Source of the DNA: Stentor roeselii
Taxonomy: Eukaryota > Ciliophora > Heterotrichea > Heterotrichida > Stentoridae
Assembly (NCBI GenBank): GCA_006503475.1
Contig: RSEH01000322.1
Location: forward strand, 1 to 47,855
Direction: 5' to 3'
DNA length: 47,855 nucleotides
Positions 26,083 through 36,015 of the stretch are shown piece by piece. Under the pieces are notes generated by a model. It had not been told where the DNA came from. It ran no database searches and worked only from the letters and a program-made list of their open reading frames with translations. The number at the start of each line of letters is the position of its first letter. Position 1 is the first letter of the stretch. Made by a program: the position numbers and the translations under genes.

Positions 26083-28575
26083 TTATCCCCTTAAACTCTT
26101 CAGCACCTTCTTCGAAGGCACCACGAATCCCTCTTGTGATACCTTCGGTAAAATCTCCAGCAACGCTTTGCACCCTAAGAAAAGTTTAGACGAAAAAGAC
26201 CCAATCAAAATCACACTAAAATCGCAGGCTCTGCTGAATCCTTCAAGAAACTCAGAAAAGTCCATCTCGATATGTTTTTTAAAGAAAAGCTCGTCGATTT
26301 CGATTCGCTTCGAAAGGAAAAAAAAACTGTCAAGGTCCCGAGACGCTACTGATTGATCAACAATTTTACAGTCGAAAAGCAAAGACTTGAACTCTTCAAG
26401 GCTCATGAAAGCTGCTTGGCCCGGAAGGGATTTTTTACCCGAGTAGCATTTGAAAGCCATGTCGAGAACTGGCTTGAAAGCTTTGAGGATTATGTCAACT
26501 TTTTGTGTAAAAAGGGTTTCTTGTCTCCATTTTTGGATGTTGTAATTCGGGAATACTTGGGAAAGGTGATTTGAGATTAGATTTTCTAGAGAGGAGGATA
26601 CTGTCTTGCACTTTTTGTGCCGGATGAATCGGTCGATTGAAATTCGTATTAGGAGTTCGATGAACTCGTATCTGACTAAAGCGTTTCCTGGGTTGAAAAG
26701 TTGCTTTTTTTTAGGGATTATGACTGAGTTCCAGTCGACTCCTAAATCACTTGTGCTAAAAAACTCATCGATCAGGTCACATTCATTCAAAAACTCAGTA
26801 AAAACATTACTTCCAATCGAAGGAAATTCATTCGCACTTTGAATTGCAAGTTGTTTGAAAGTTTCGATCAATTCCATGTAAATACCTTGAAGTATCTGCT
26901 TCACAGCTGCCATGTCTTCTGCTCTTTTGATAATTTTTGGTAGTTTGGACTGAGCCCAATCAAATTCAAGACATTCAGGTAACAAAATTTTGAAGTTTTG
27001 CAAAAGATCTTTAAAAATTGATGATTCGATTGACCAGGCCGGCTTAAGTGATTTTATTGATTGAGTAGTTGATTCAAAAAGCGGTTTACGTGGAAAGGCG
27101 CTGAGAGAAACTTTCAGATTACAAGGCTCTCCTTCTATTATTAATAGATTTACTAGTTTACTTGAAACTTGTAATTTTAAGGAAGGAGAATAGGTTATGG
27201 TCTTTGTTATTTCTTCTTCTAATGATATTTTTTCGTATCCAGATATTAAAAATACTGCTCCTGGAACACTAAAAAAAAATTTTAAAAGACCTGAAGGAAC
27301 AACTCGAATCAATTCAAATCCATTTTCAGTCCTGACAAGTTGATAAGCCTGATAAAAATCACAATCAAGATGAATAAAAATCCCTCTAGCCTGCAAAAAC
27401 TGTTCAGGAAACAACTGAAAATCAAAAATAAATTTAAACTCAACCCACTTCTCACAAAGCCAGCAATTTCCTTTAACCCTAGGCACAGTCTTCCTTTTCT
27501 GAAAGATTCTTGAAAACAAGTGACTTTCTTCAATACAAACCTGAGAACAACTCGAAACCAAAAACCCTTGACTATCAATTTTTCCATCATTTCCAAAAAA
27601 ATGAATTCCTAAAATTTCATGATTTTTTTCAAGTCCTTTTCCAAGTTCTTCACATTCTCTAGCATTAAAATAGTTAAAACTTAAGTCAAGATGAGCAAGT
27701 CCAAGAAAATTTTCAAAGCATTTTGACATCTTTTGAATGATTTTCATGTCTTTTTTTCCGATTCCATTCCAAGAAAGGTCAAGTTCCTTGAGTGTTCCAT
27801 TCAAACAAAGGCCTTCAAAGATATCTAAACATCCCAGGTCTTTAAAGCTGTTCCAATGAAGATCGAGTTTCTTGAGATTAGAGTTTTCTTTCAAGAGTTC
27901 TTTTAAAATTTTTCCTGATTCAAATGATAGAGAATTGCGGGCTAGTCCTAAGAAAAGCAGAGAACGGTTGTTTGAAAGACTTTCACAGAGGACTGAAAGA
28001 TATTTATTTGAAAGGTTTGTGTTTTCTAGGTTTAATGATGTTAGAGACTCGAGAGGATCTTGAAGAACTGATGATAAAGTTGATAAGTGAGATATGTTTA
28101 GAGGAGTGTTTATCATGTTCAGGTCTTTTGGTAGATGGAGTTGAGATTGGATTATTTGAGAATTGGGAGAACGGCTGGACTTCTGGAAAGATATCGGCTT
28201 CTGTGGGTTGGGGGTTAAGGTGAGTTGAATGTTTTCTCGACGACTTGAAGTTATTTCGAAGTTTTTTACACTTTTTAGAGGATGAAGTGAAGTTAGGGTA
28301 TTTAATCGTGGGTCTTGATAATTCGGGAAAAAAGGAGAAACGGGAATTTTAGTTACTGGACTTTGAATAGGATCCAAGTGGATCTTACTGCTTTTTGGTT
28401 CTGATGGACTTGACCAAATGGAATTTTTTATGGTATTTTTTTTGGCTTTAATTAAACCTTTTTCTTCTTTCGAAAATATAATTTTCTTTATTTGAAATGT
28501 ATTTGCTCTAGATTTTTTCACTTTCTTTTTAAATTCTTCGAAGTCTTCTGACAATACTCTTATCTTTTCATTCAT
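26083..28575 (-). CDS. Leucine-rich repeat protein (RNase-inhibitor-type LRRs)
   Basis: This 830-aa protein has a basic, disordered N-terminus (about 1-170), then five or six RI-type LRRs (about 180-340: LTSLNLENTNLS, LLFLGLARNSLS, LKKLDLHWNSFKD, LKELDLSWNGIGK, LAHLDLSFNYFNA), a Cys-containing segment (NCWLCEKWVEF) and a long helical C-terminus (about 540-830) that ends with EF-hand-like acidic segments lacking clear calcium loops (FTEFLNECDLIDEF, MSLEEFKSLLFDC). The combination of LRRs with a helical C-terminal part occurs in ciliary and cytoskeletal proteins of protists; the role here is inferred only. The ATG is in a tataaATG context, 61 bp from the divergent NME7 start. Confidence 0.85.
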   Translation of the reverse strand: MNEKIRVLSEDFEEFKKKVKKSRANTFQIKKIIFSKEEKGLIKAKKNTIKNSIWSSPSEPKSSKIHLDPIQSPVTKIPVSPFFPNYQDPRLNTLTSLHPLKSVKNFEITSSRRENIQLTLTPNPQKPISFQKSSRSPNSQIIQSQLHLPKDLNMINTPLNISHLSTLSSVLQDPLESLTSLNLENTNLSNKYLSVLCESLSNNRSLLFLGLARNSLSFESGKILKELLKENSNLKKLDLHWNSFKDLGCLDIFEGLCLNGTLKELDLSWNGIGKKDMKIIQKMSKCFENFLGLAHLDLSFNYFNARECEELGKGLEKNHEILGIHFFGNDGKIDSQGFLVSSCSQVCIEESHLFSRIFQKRKTVPRVKGNCWLCEKWVEFKFIFDFQLFPEQFLQARGIFIHLDCDFYQAYQLVRTENGFELIRVVPSGLLKFFFSVPGAVFLISGYEKISLEEEITKTITYSPSLKLQVSSKLVNLLIIEGEPCNLKVSLSAFPRKPLFESTTQSIKSLKPAWSIESSIFKDLLQNFKILLPECLEFDWAQSKLPKIIKRAEDMAAVKQILQGIYMELIETFKQLAIQSANEFPSIGSNVFTEFLNECDLIDEFFSTSDLGVDWNSVIIPKKKQLFNPGNALVRYEFIELLIRISIDRFIRHKKCKTVSSSLENLISNHLSQVFPNYNIQKWRQETLFTQKVDIILKAFKPVLDMAFKCYSGKKSLPGQAAFMSLEEFKSLLFDCKIVDQSVASRDLDSFFFLSKRIEIDELFFKKHIEMDFSEFLEGFSRACDFSVILIGSFSSKLFLGCKALLEILPKVSQEGFVVPSKKVLKSLRG

Positions 28576-28636
28576 TTATATACTCAAACCAGCTAAATGA
28601 TTTAAATGAAATTTTCCACAGTTACTCGACATATAA

Positions 28637-29764
28637 ATGGCTTCAGAAGACAGGTACGTCTTTGTAACCGAGTGGTTCGACCAAGCAGCATCATTAATCC
28701 GAAAATACAACCTGACCTACTTCACCGTAGACAACACGATCGACATGGTAAGTTCCAAATAGTTCGACCTGAAAAACCGTCGAGTGTTCTTAAAACGAAC
28801 CCAGTATCCCGGTCTTTCCCTGACGGACTTCTTCGTCGGCGCGACGGTGACGATCTATTCAAGACAGCTGAAAGTGGTTGAATATGCAGATGTCTTCACT
28901 CGGCAAAGGTTTGAGACGCAAAAAAGCAAGACTTTTGCGATGATCAAGCCTGACTGCTACAATCACATCGGAAAAATCGTTGATATCATTTATTCAACTG
29001 GCTTTCGCATCAGCAACATGAAAATGGTCAGAATGACTGTCAGTCAAGCTAGACAGTTTTATGCGGAACATACTGGAAAACCTTTCTTTGAACCACTTAC
29101 TAGCTTTATTAGCAGTGATGTTGTTGTTGGAATGGAACTTGTTGGGGAAAATGCGGTTCCCAGGTGGAGGGAACTCATGGGACCTACTAATCCTGTCGTG
29201 GCGAAAAATGATGCTCCCAATTCGATTAGGGCTATCTTTGGGACTGAAGGAACCCACAACGCTGTTCACGGTTCAGACTCAGCAAGTTCCGCAAACCGAG
29301 AACTGAATTTTTTCTTCAGCCTTCCAGGTAGTCCCGCCGTATTAAACAACTGCACCTGTTGCATAATAAAGCCTCACGCATTGCTGAACTCTGGAAAAAT
29401 AATCGACCGTATCTTAGAAGAAGGTTTTGAAGTCTCAGCGCTGTCAATGGTGAACATGGACAAACCAACAGCAGAGGAATTTTTAGAAGTTTACAAAGGA
29501 GTCCTTCCTGAGTTCACCGCACTTGTGGACCACCTCACCTCAGGTCCGTGCATCGCGATGGAAGTTCGACAGGAAAACGTTGTGAACACCTTCAGACAAC
29601 TCGCAGGGCCTTTGGATCCTGAAGTCGCGAAACATCTTCGGCCGAATACTTTGAGAGCGGCCTTTGGAAGTGATAGGGTCTTGAATGCTGTTCATTGCAC
29701 TGACTTGCCTGAAGATGGAGTCTTGGAATGTGAGTACTTCTTTAGGATATTGGCAGGAAGATAG
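28637..29764 (+). CDS. NME7: NME7, DM10 plus two nucleoside-diphosphate-kinase domains, spliced (join 28637..28747, 28763..29764)
   Basis: Removing a 15-nt intron gives 370 aa (human NME7 is 376). The DM10 domain (about 1-90) begins RYVFVTEWFDQAASLIRKY and continues through VFLKRTQYPGLSL and GATVTIYSRQL. NDK domain A (about 92-225) starts KTFAMIKPD and has the catalytic His in NAVHGSDS. NDK domain B (about 235-365) starts CTCCIIKPHA and has His in NAVHCTD. NME7 is a component of gamma-tubulin ring complexes and of ciliary doublet microtubules. Both active-site His are kept here. The start is tataaATG; the 3' end is 13 bp from the convergent DUF229 gene. Confidence 0.96.
28748..28762 (+). other. 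15-nt spliceosomal intron in NME7
   Basis: The sequence gtaagttccaaatag follows a Met codon (GAC ATG). Retention gives an in-frame TAG; removal restores the DM10 domain in one frame. Confidence 0.96.
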
Positions 29765-29777
29765 ATTAATAACTAGA

Positions 29778-32303
29778 CTACTTTTTGCATGGACAGAGAA
29801 GGGAATGGCTTGATGAACGTGAATGGCAGCTTAGGTTGTCGATTGGGTAGTAAATTGTTGTATTAGTAATGCTCAAATCATCTCCATAATCATGCATATA
29901 ATTGTATTGAGAAATAGAAATTTCCGTATCTCCTGAATAAACAATAATCGACTCCTCATCATCCCAAGACGAGAACAAAATCTCTTCATTAGAAAAAAGT
30001 TCAATTCCCCAAGTCTGGCAAATCTGATCAAAATCCTTACAAACATCGAAACAACTCTGATCAAAAGGCGCCATTCTAATCACAAGTTGAGATTTAAGTT
30101 TATCAAGTACTAAAGTAAGCTGAACATCATTAAAATCAGCCGAAGAGAGTTCATAAGGCCTCTTAGGAATACAAAAGCTAGGTTTTTCATGAATAGCTAC
30201 AGCAAACTCTTCATTAAACCCTACATACTCATCAATTCTCACCATTTTAAGCAGTTGAATTTCCATTTTTCCTTGATTTTCTTTATAATTAAACGTCTGA
30301 AAATGAAGACTTGGATCATTTTTCCTGTACTTATCACTGACTGACTCAGGGTAAACCGCTGCGAATATTTCTAAAACGACATCAAGACTTTCTACAATAT
30401 TCACTCTTACCCTGTAAAGCTGGTAATCGGACTGTATTTCTCGAACAGCTGCATAAACAACTGACTGAAAACTAAACTGCATGCAGAGGTTGTTTCTTTG
30501 GCTTTTATTTATCGATTGAATTGAAAAATGAGCCACTTTTGAAAGAATTTCGTTTTTTTCATAGTCTTTTTCATCAAGTTCTTTGTAAGGAAGACATACA
30601 CAAAAATAGTCTTCGATATTGACATCTTGGCAAGTCCTGGAATCAGGAACTTTTTCGAGTAAGAGGGAAACTATATGGTCAGTTTCTGAGGCTTTTTTCC
30701 AGTTCTGGTAAAGTCTTGAGTCTTTTTGAAGAGATCCGTATGGGATTAAGGATAAGTGATTCAGAGTCAAGTGCCAGTCAGATCTGCTTATGAGCTTTTG
30801 GGTGTTGTGTGTTAGGATTTTTTCAGCTTTTAACTTGTGGATTAGGTCTTTGTTTGATATAACTATTTGGCCTGGAAGCATGTTTTCTATGAAGCCTGGC
30901 TTGACGAAATCTGTTTCACTTACATGTTTTCCGTGATCACCTGCTAATATGAAAAAGAAGTCTTCATCATTCTCATTATAAAACTTCAAAACATCTGACA
31001 TAAAAAGAAAAAGATCCTGATCAGCAGTCCTAATAATAGTCCCCGATTTCTCATGAGCAGTAGTAACATGACTATACCCAAACCTATTAAATCCCTGATA
31101 TTCCTTCAAAAACTTCTCAATATACTCAAACATATACCGATGCGAGTTAAAACTTCCAAAGCACGAATGTTCATTAATATAATTATCAGTTCCAAAAACC
31201 TTACTAGCAGCTTTCCAGAAGTTCGTAAAAACATGATCAGTTTTAATAACTCTTCCCACAGCAGGTACTAAAAAATCCCAGATAATATCAAATCCAAACA
31301 TAGTAACAAATCCCATATTTTCAAACTGTTTCCAAATGGAATACTTCTGAATATCAACAAAGAAACTAGTATCATCAATATTAAGATGAGAATGATTTCC
31401 AATTTTAAGTTTGTAATAAGGAAAGCCATACCCAAAAAGATAAGGAACCATGTTCGGAATAGTATTTTCTCCATGTGCATGATTTAACAAAAAGTCATAC
31501 ATCACGAACTTTTCTTTATACTCGCCAAGGCCGATGGACTCATTCAACAGTTTCATGGTCTTCGGGAAGTTGCGGTACATGTGACTTCGAGAAAGACTAT
31601 CAAAAATCAGCATAAAAACTGTTAAAGGCTTCGGGTCCTTCTCAAGTTTCATTTGTTTTTTATTAAATTCTGTGATTCTTCCAGCACGAAACTGGGCCTG
31701 GTTGTTTTTCTTGAATAAAACAACAGCTTCTCTTTTTTCTCCACATTTGATAAAAGCGAATTCACGGTCTTTAGTATCCACATCTGATTTTGCTAGAGTC
31801 CACGAGAGGTCATAAGGAATTCTTCCAAATCTCTCATCAGCTGGAGGTTTTCCTAAAATAAATTCCATTTCTTCACAGGTTTTTTTTAAGAGATTTTTTT
31901 CTGTTTTCACCGTCTTCGGAGTCTGTTGAAGACAATCAGGAAATTCTGAATGAGGGTCGAAAAGAGCTTCAGCTTCTTCCTTCGAGTACCCTTTAGCCAC
32001 TGGTTTACATTCAGTCTTAAGGTCAGTGATGATTCCTTCCACATGTAGTAAATTTGAAGGAACTTCAGGTAAATTTTCTTCATTTTCCCAAGGTTCAAGT
32101 GCAGTTTCAAAAGGTATTACTTTTGACAGTGAATTTTCAATACTTTTGAATTTGGATTCAGGAGTTTTTATCTGAGGAAACGAAATGGTCTTGTTTTCGA
32201 AGTTATCCTGAAAGAATACCAAGAAAGCTGATAAAATGACGAAAAGTGCCAAGACTGAGGAAATGATAATCAGCGACTTTCTAGCAGTTCCAAGTCTTAG
32301 CAT
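29778..32303 (-). CDS. Type II membrane protein of the DUF229 (sulfatase/alkaline-phosphatase-like) family
   Basis: This 841-aa protein has one N-terminal transmembrane helix (about 11-33) and a large luminal or extracellular part. The DUF229 core shows LTVFMLIFDSLSRSHMYRNFP (metal-binding Asp and catalytic Ser), GYSHVTTAHE and FFILAGDHGKH (metal ligands Asp and His), the arrangement of the alkaline-phosphatase superfamily. The C-terminal 280 residues form a separate Cys-containing beta-rich region. The substrate is unknown; cleavage of a sulfate or phosphate ester on a glycoconjugate is inferred. The ATG lies 11 bp after the stop of the copine gene on the same strand, in a tataaATG context. 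Confidence 0.88.
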   Translation of the reverse strand: MLRLGTARKSLIIISSVLALFVILSAFLVFFQDNFENKTISFPQIKTPESKFKSIENSLSKVIPFETALEPWENEENLPEVPSNLLHVEGIITDLKTECKPVAKGYSKEEAEALFDPHSEFPDCLQQTPKTVKTEKNLLKKTCEEMEFILGKPPADERFGRIPYDLSWTLAKSDVDTKDREFAFIKCGEKREAVVLFKKNNQAQFRAGRITEFNKKQMKLEKDPKPLTVFMLIFDSLSRSHMYRNFPKTMKLLNESIGLGEYKEKFVMYDFLLNHAHGENTIPNMVPYLFGYGFPYYKLKIGNHSHLNIDDTSFFVDIQKYSIWKQFENMGFVTMFGFDIIWDFLVPAVGRVIKTDHVFTNFWKAASKVFGTDNYINEHSCFGSFNSHRYMFEYIEKFLKEYQGFNRFGYSHVTTAHEKSGTIIRTADQDLFLFMSDVLKFYNENDEDFFFILAGDHGKHVSETDFVKPGFIENMLPGQIVISNKDLIHKLKAEKILTHNTQKLISRSDWHLTLNHLSLIPYGSLQKDSRLYQNWKKASETDHIVSLLLEKVPDSRTCQDVNIEDYFCVCLPYKELDEKDYEKNEILSKVAHFSIQSINKSQRNNLCMQFSFQSVVYAAVREIQSDYQLYRVRVNIVESLDVVLEIFAAVYPESVSDKYRKNDPSLHFQTFNYKENQGKMEIQLLKMVRIDEYVGFNEEFAVAIHEKPSFCIPKRPYELSSADFNDVQLTLVLDKLKSQLVIRMAPFDQSCFDVCKDFDQICQTWGIELFSNEEILFSSWDDEESIIVYSGDTEISISQYNYMHDYGDDLSITNTTIYYPIDNLSCHSRSSSHSLLCPCKK

Positions 32304-32314
32304 TTATACCTAAA

Positions 32315-33958
32315 CTATATTTGAGCAATGATGGGTTGGACGTCATTTATGCTGACTTCGATATTAGGAAAACCTTCTTCTGCTCCTTCGATTTTTGGGT
32401 TGGGTTTGATGTTTCTAAGTTTGAAAAAATTTAAGATTTCTCTTGGAATCTCGGCTAAGACTTCTCGTGTCAGAGCCACGGGGTCGTCTTTGTATTCGTT
32501 GAAAGGAACGAATTGGACGATGTCTCTTTCGCAATTTCTACCTTGAATGTCTTCTAATGGCTTTAGGTCTCCGTCTAGCTCCTCCATGTTCTCGAAGTTT
32601 GCGTTTCCTACACCGACTATTATTAGACTTAAGGGGAAACTGCTTCCTCTTACTATTGTATCGATTGTATCTCTCATGTCGGATATCATACCGTCTGTTA
32701 ACATTAAAAGAATGTAGTATTCTTGGTTTTCTTGGTTTACTCGAGCTTCTTTTGCCATTTCTACTGCTCGGTTTATGATCGGGGAGAAGTTTGTTGGGCC
32801 AGCCAGTTTGATTTTACTTATAAATTCCTTATAAACATTTAAAATTCCATCAAGTCCAGTTACAGCAGGATCATCTTCATTAAAATTAAGTGGAAAACAA
32901 TGACTAACAACTTTGTCTACAAGAGCTCCAAATCCATAGACAGGAACTTGTTTATCAGTATCATAATCAAGTAAAATTTGTCCAACAGACTTGAGAGCAG
33001 TTTGATATTGATTTAATGATTGTTTATTTATATAGTGCAAACTTGAAGGGCCACTTGGATGTCCATTGGAACTTGTAAAGTCAATTCCAATCACAAGGTT
33101 AATTGAGCATCCTCCATAAATATAGTCAAGAAAACTCGGTTCTTTTGTAACTTCCACCTTGACTAATCTAATTTCTCCCATATCAACTCGATCCTCACTT
33201 ATAACTCTAAACCCTTTTCGATCATTTTCCTTAATTTCTGATAAAGTAAACTGGAAACTTCCAATCATTTTATGCTTTCCAGAATGAGTATGATCATACA
33301 ACTGAAATAATAAAGGTCTTCCAAAGTCTCCAGCAGTTAACTGTCTAACATTTTGCACAATAGGCCTCCACCTAGGGTTATTCCCTCTAAGTACCTCAGA
33401 AGCATAAACAATCTGATGATCATCTCCTTCCATCATCCTACAAACATGAAACATAGGTTTAAACACCATACAACACAAAAATCCCTTATAAACCAACGAA
33501 TTTCCTTCAAACTGAATAGTCATGACATCAAAGTTGCCCTGATCGATTTCCTCTGCACGAATAAAAAGATTTCCCATGCAAAGTTTTTTTTTCTGATCAA
33601 GAAGTTCTTTTTTAAGCCACTTGCCACGATTGCCGACGATAGATCCAAGTGTACATTCAGATTCTCCTAAAAAGTCTCCCTTTACTTCCCGGCCGTGTTC
33701 CTTGTTGGCGTCGTAAACTCTGAAGACTAGTATTTTTTCTAATTCAAAATAATAGTCCAGCTCGATACTTGTTGTGAACTTCGGGTTTAAAGTATCCCAG
33801 ATCACTTCAGTCTTCCCGATGATTGACAAGTGAGAGTTTTTTTTGTCGTAGACCTCGACGAACGGGTCGGACTTGGTGAAGACCTCGACGTCTTTCAGGT
33901 TTGAACACTTTAAAAAGAGCTGGACTCGTGATTTTAGAGATTTATCGTCGTCTTCCAT
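32315..33958 (-). CDS. Copine (two C2 domains plus vWA/copine domain)
   Basis: This 547-aa protein has the copine layout: C2A (about 8-130, with the calcium-loop KSDPFVEVYD), C2B (about 145-270) and a von Willebrand A-type copine domain (about 285-510) beginning NLVIGIDFTSSNG, the copine MIDAS sequence (DxTxSNG), and including YGFGALVD, VNQENQEYYILLMLTDG and PLSLIIVGVG. Copines bind phospholipids in a calcium-dependent manner and recruit cytosolic partners to membranes; in ciliates they are linked to contractile vacuole and membrane trafficking. The length agrees with animal and plant copines (about 530-590). The start lies 115 bp from the divergent coiled-coil gene. Confidence 0.96.
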   Translation of the reverse strand: MEDDDKSLKSRVQLFLKCSNLKDVEVFTKSDPFVEVYDKKNSHLSIIGKTEVIWDTLNPKFTTSIELDYYFELEKILVFRVYDANKEHGREVKGDFLGESECTLGSIVGNRGKWLKKELLDQKKKLCMGNLFIRAEEIDQGNFDVMTIQFEGNSLVYKGFLCCMVFKPMFHVCRMMEGDDHQIVYASEVLRGNNPRWRPIVQNVRQLTAGDFGRPLLFQLYDHTHSGKHKMIGSFQFTLSEIKENDRKGFRVISEDRVDMGEIRLVKVEVTKEPSFLDYIYGGCSINLVIGIDFTSSNGHPSGPSSLHYINKQSLNQYQTALKSVGQILLDYDTDKQVPVYGFGALVDKVVSHCFPLNFNEDDPAVTGLDGILNVYKEFISKIKLAGPTNFSPIINRAVEMAKEARVNQENQEYYILLMLTDGMISDMRDTIDTIVRGSSFPLSLIIVGVGNANFENMEELDGDLKPLEDIQGRNCERDIVQFVPFNEYKDDPVALTREVLAEIPREILNFFKLRNIKPNPKIEGAEEGFPNIEVSINDVQPIIAQI

Positions 33959-34073
33959 TTATTAGGTTATTTTAAGCAATTTGAAAGATTTTCATGAGTT
34001 TTTATAATTTAAGGAATTTTGATATTTATAGAATAATTGTAAGGAAATCGACATTTTGGACTTTCACTTTATA

Positions 34074-34814
34074 ATGAACTGGCAAAAAGAAGTGAAAAAC
34101 TGGATTTCAGTATTACAACAGGAACTTGATGGACTTACTGCTTACTCCAGCAGGTTTTCTTCACCCGCTGCCAGTCCTAGAGCCATGCCTGACAAGTTCC
34201 GAAAAGTTCTTCATGTTCTAAGAGAAGGTCTTTTAAATCTAATCGACAAGTCCAACTCCCTGCTGAAATTTTCAACAGAACCAAATGAAAAACTATCAAA
34301 ACTACGACAAGAGTACCAAAAAGCAATGAAAAGTTTGGAATCTTTATACAACTCTTTTCAAAAAAAAGACAAAGCGCATTACAACTTTTCTACTTTTAAC
34401 TCTCGTGTTAGGTCTCTTTCCCGCACTGATTTAAGTCCAGGAAAAGAAAGAAAACAAAAGAACCGGTCGACGACTCCTCGAAAAAAAGTTCAATTTCAAG
34501 AAAATCGAAAAGTTGACTTGACAGTCGTGAAGAAAAAGTTGAAAGAATTGAGAGCTGAGTTGAAAATTCATGAACATGAAGATTATTTGAAGAAAATCAA
34601 GAAAATAGAGAAGGAAAACGAGGATATTAGGAAAATGATTCAGGAGGCTACTTCAGATGCAAGGGAAAACTTGGCTTGTCTTGAGGAGATGAAGAGCAGG
34701 ATTGAAAAACTTGAAATGAAAAAAGGATCTGCTGAGGTTTCAAGTAAAAAGCAGAGGTTTTTGTTGAAGACACCTTCTCAGACTTCTGACTCTTTGCTGA
34801 AGGACTTTGATTAA
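34074..34814 (+). CDS. Hypothetical coiled-coil protein
   Basis: The 246-aa protein begins MNWQKEVKNW. An upstream TTG start at 34056 was set aside because the ATG at 34074 has the ttataATG context common in this window. Residues about 1-105 are helical, about 105-140 are basic and Ser/Arg/Pro-rich (SRTDLSPGKERKQKNRSTTP), and about 145-225 form a clear coiled coil. No domain is recognised. A microtubule- or basal-body-associated role is possible but unsupported. Its TAA is 13 bp from the stop of the convergent transporter gene. Confidence 0.75.
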   Translation: MNWQKEVKNWISVLQQELDGLTAYSSRFSSPAASPRAMPDKFRKVLHVLREGLLNLIDKSNSLLKFSTEPNEKLSKLRQEYQKAMKSLESLYNSFQKKDKAHYNFSTFNSRVRSLSRTDLSPGKERKQKNRSTTPRKKVQFQENRKVDLTVVKKKLKELRAELKIHEHEDYLKKIKKIEKENEDIRKMIQEATSDARENLACLEEMKSRIEKLEMKKGSAEVSSKKQRFLLKTPSQTSDSLLKDFD

Positions 34815-34827
34815 GTTAAATATGAAT

Positions 34828-36015
34828 TTATTGATTCAGGATCCTTGAACTTACACCGATTAGTATGAAGAATGTTGGGTAAATCACGTTGTTGAAGGCT
34901 CTGAGTAGTTAATACGATGAGAGGGAAACTACCATCACTGCACTGATTGAAGCGAGGAAGTAAAAAAGACCAGTAAAGAATTCAGGACGATTGCTTTGAG
35001 TCACTATCTTATGAAGAATCAACGGTTCATATATTCCATCTAAAAACCCAAGAAACCCGTCAATGGTATAAACCAAAGTAATATAATTCGATTTATTCTC
35101 CATCAAATCATCAGAAGCATTCGTCAAAAATAGCCCCAAGGCAGCGACGATTCCTCCAACGACTAAAATAATAACCCCGATATTCTTCCTTGCTTTAGAA
35201 ACATAAGAAAAAACCACAGCTGCTCCAATTGAGTAACTCAAAGAGTAAATTCCTTGAAAAACGCAGATTTCTTGAGTAAATTCTAAAACTCGGTATCGAA
35301 TCAAATCTCTTGCAAGGACTGCTGAGTAAACTGAATAAATCACCTACTTGAAGTTTACCCCATATGCGTAAAAAGTGACTGAAAAGTAAGAAAATGGAAT
35401 TTCTGGCTTGCTTGATAAGGAAATCGTGTAAACTCGAGGAGATTGCTTCAGGTTTGATGATATTAATATGCTGATTGATAAAAGGATTATGTTTAAACCG
35501 ATGTTCAAGTAGCCTGAGTACATTGAGGTTGATATCAAAAAGGATAGTAAACCACCCACTGCTCCTGAAAAGTTTAGAAGGCCGACGAGAACTGGAAGAA
35601 GAGCTGATTTTGGATATTGTTTTATGTGAGGAGTTGCATAGGCTACCATCACTATTATTAGAAGTGACTGGCCGAGACCTGAAAGGGTGTAACCTAAAAC
35701 AATAATTGATTCTAAACCAGAGATCTTATCTTCAAATATTTTAAACAAGGCTAAAGAAATACTAGAAAAAGTTGTCAAAGAGTAAGCCAAAATCACTGCT
35801 TTGCGCTGAACATTAGAGGTGTAGTATTTTTCAGAAATGTAGCATCCAATCATAAATCCAACTTCATACATATAGTTAATAGTATTGATCCATCTCTTGC
35901 TAATATTTGTCGAATTGTACTGAACTTCTACCGATAAAAAACTAATGGAAAGGATGCAGGCAGAGATCCCGATTTTTAATACTTCTTAAAAAGTACCATG
36001 TGAAATTTTATCCAT
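34828..36015 (-). CDS. Multi-pass membrane transporter, MFS/UNC93-like, four exons (complement join 34828..34900, 34916..35343, 35359..35981, 35997..36015)
   Basis: Splicing three 15-nt introns yields an intact 380-aa protein starting MDKISHVLKIGISACILSISFL and ending RILNQ with TAA. Ten or so hydrophobic helices are visible. The layout (YMYEVGFMIGCYISEKY loop, GYTLSGLGQSLLIIVMVAYATPH, GLLNFSGAVGGLLSFLIS, YTIDGFLGFLDGIYEPLI) resembles the UNC93/MFSD11 branch of the major facilitator superfamily; the substrate cannot be predicted. The first exon is only 19 nt, ending inside a codon. Without the introns the gene appears as two unrelated fragments. The family call is tentative; the gene structure is well supported because all three removals keep the frame and membrane pattern. 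Confidence 0.8.
34901..34915 (-). other. 15-nt intron 3 of the transporter gene
   Basis: On the minus strand this reads gtattaactactcag. It sits within a Ser codon (tc|a), and its removal extends the protein by 24 residues past an intronic TAA, adding a hydrophobic end. Confidence 0.82.
35344..35358 (-). other. 15-nt intron 2 of the transporter gene
   Basis: On the minus strand this reads gtaaacttcaagtag. It falls between Gly and Val codons; retention stops the frame at TAG, removal joins two hydrophobic reading frames. Confidence 0.92.
35982..35996 (-). other. 15-nt intron 1 of the transporter gene
   Basis: On the minus strand this reads gtactttttaagaag. It lies inside a Val codon (g|ta) after a 19-nt first exon. 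Removal links the ATG at 36015 to the hydrophobic frame; retention shifts the frame to a TAA. Confidence 0.8.

Noticed and set aside
34056-34073. TTG start for the coiled-coil gene
   Set aside because: The ATG at 34074 has the ttataATG context seen at other genes here, and non-ATG starts are not expected.
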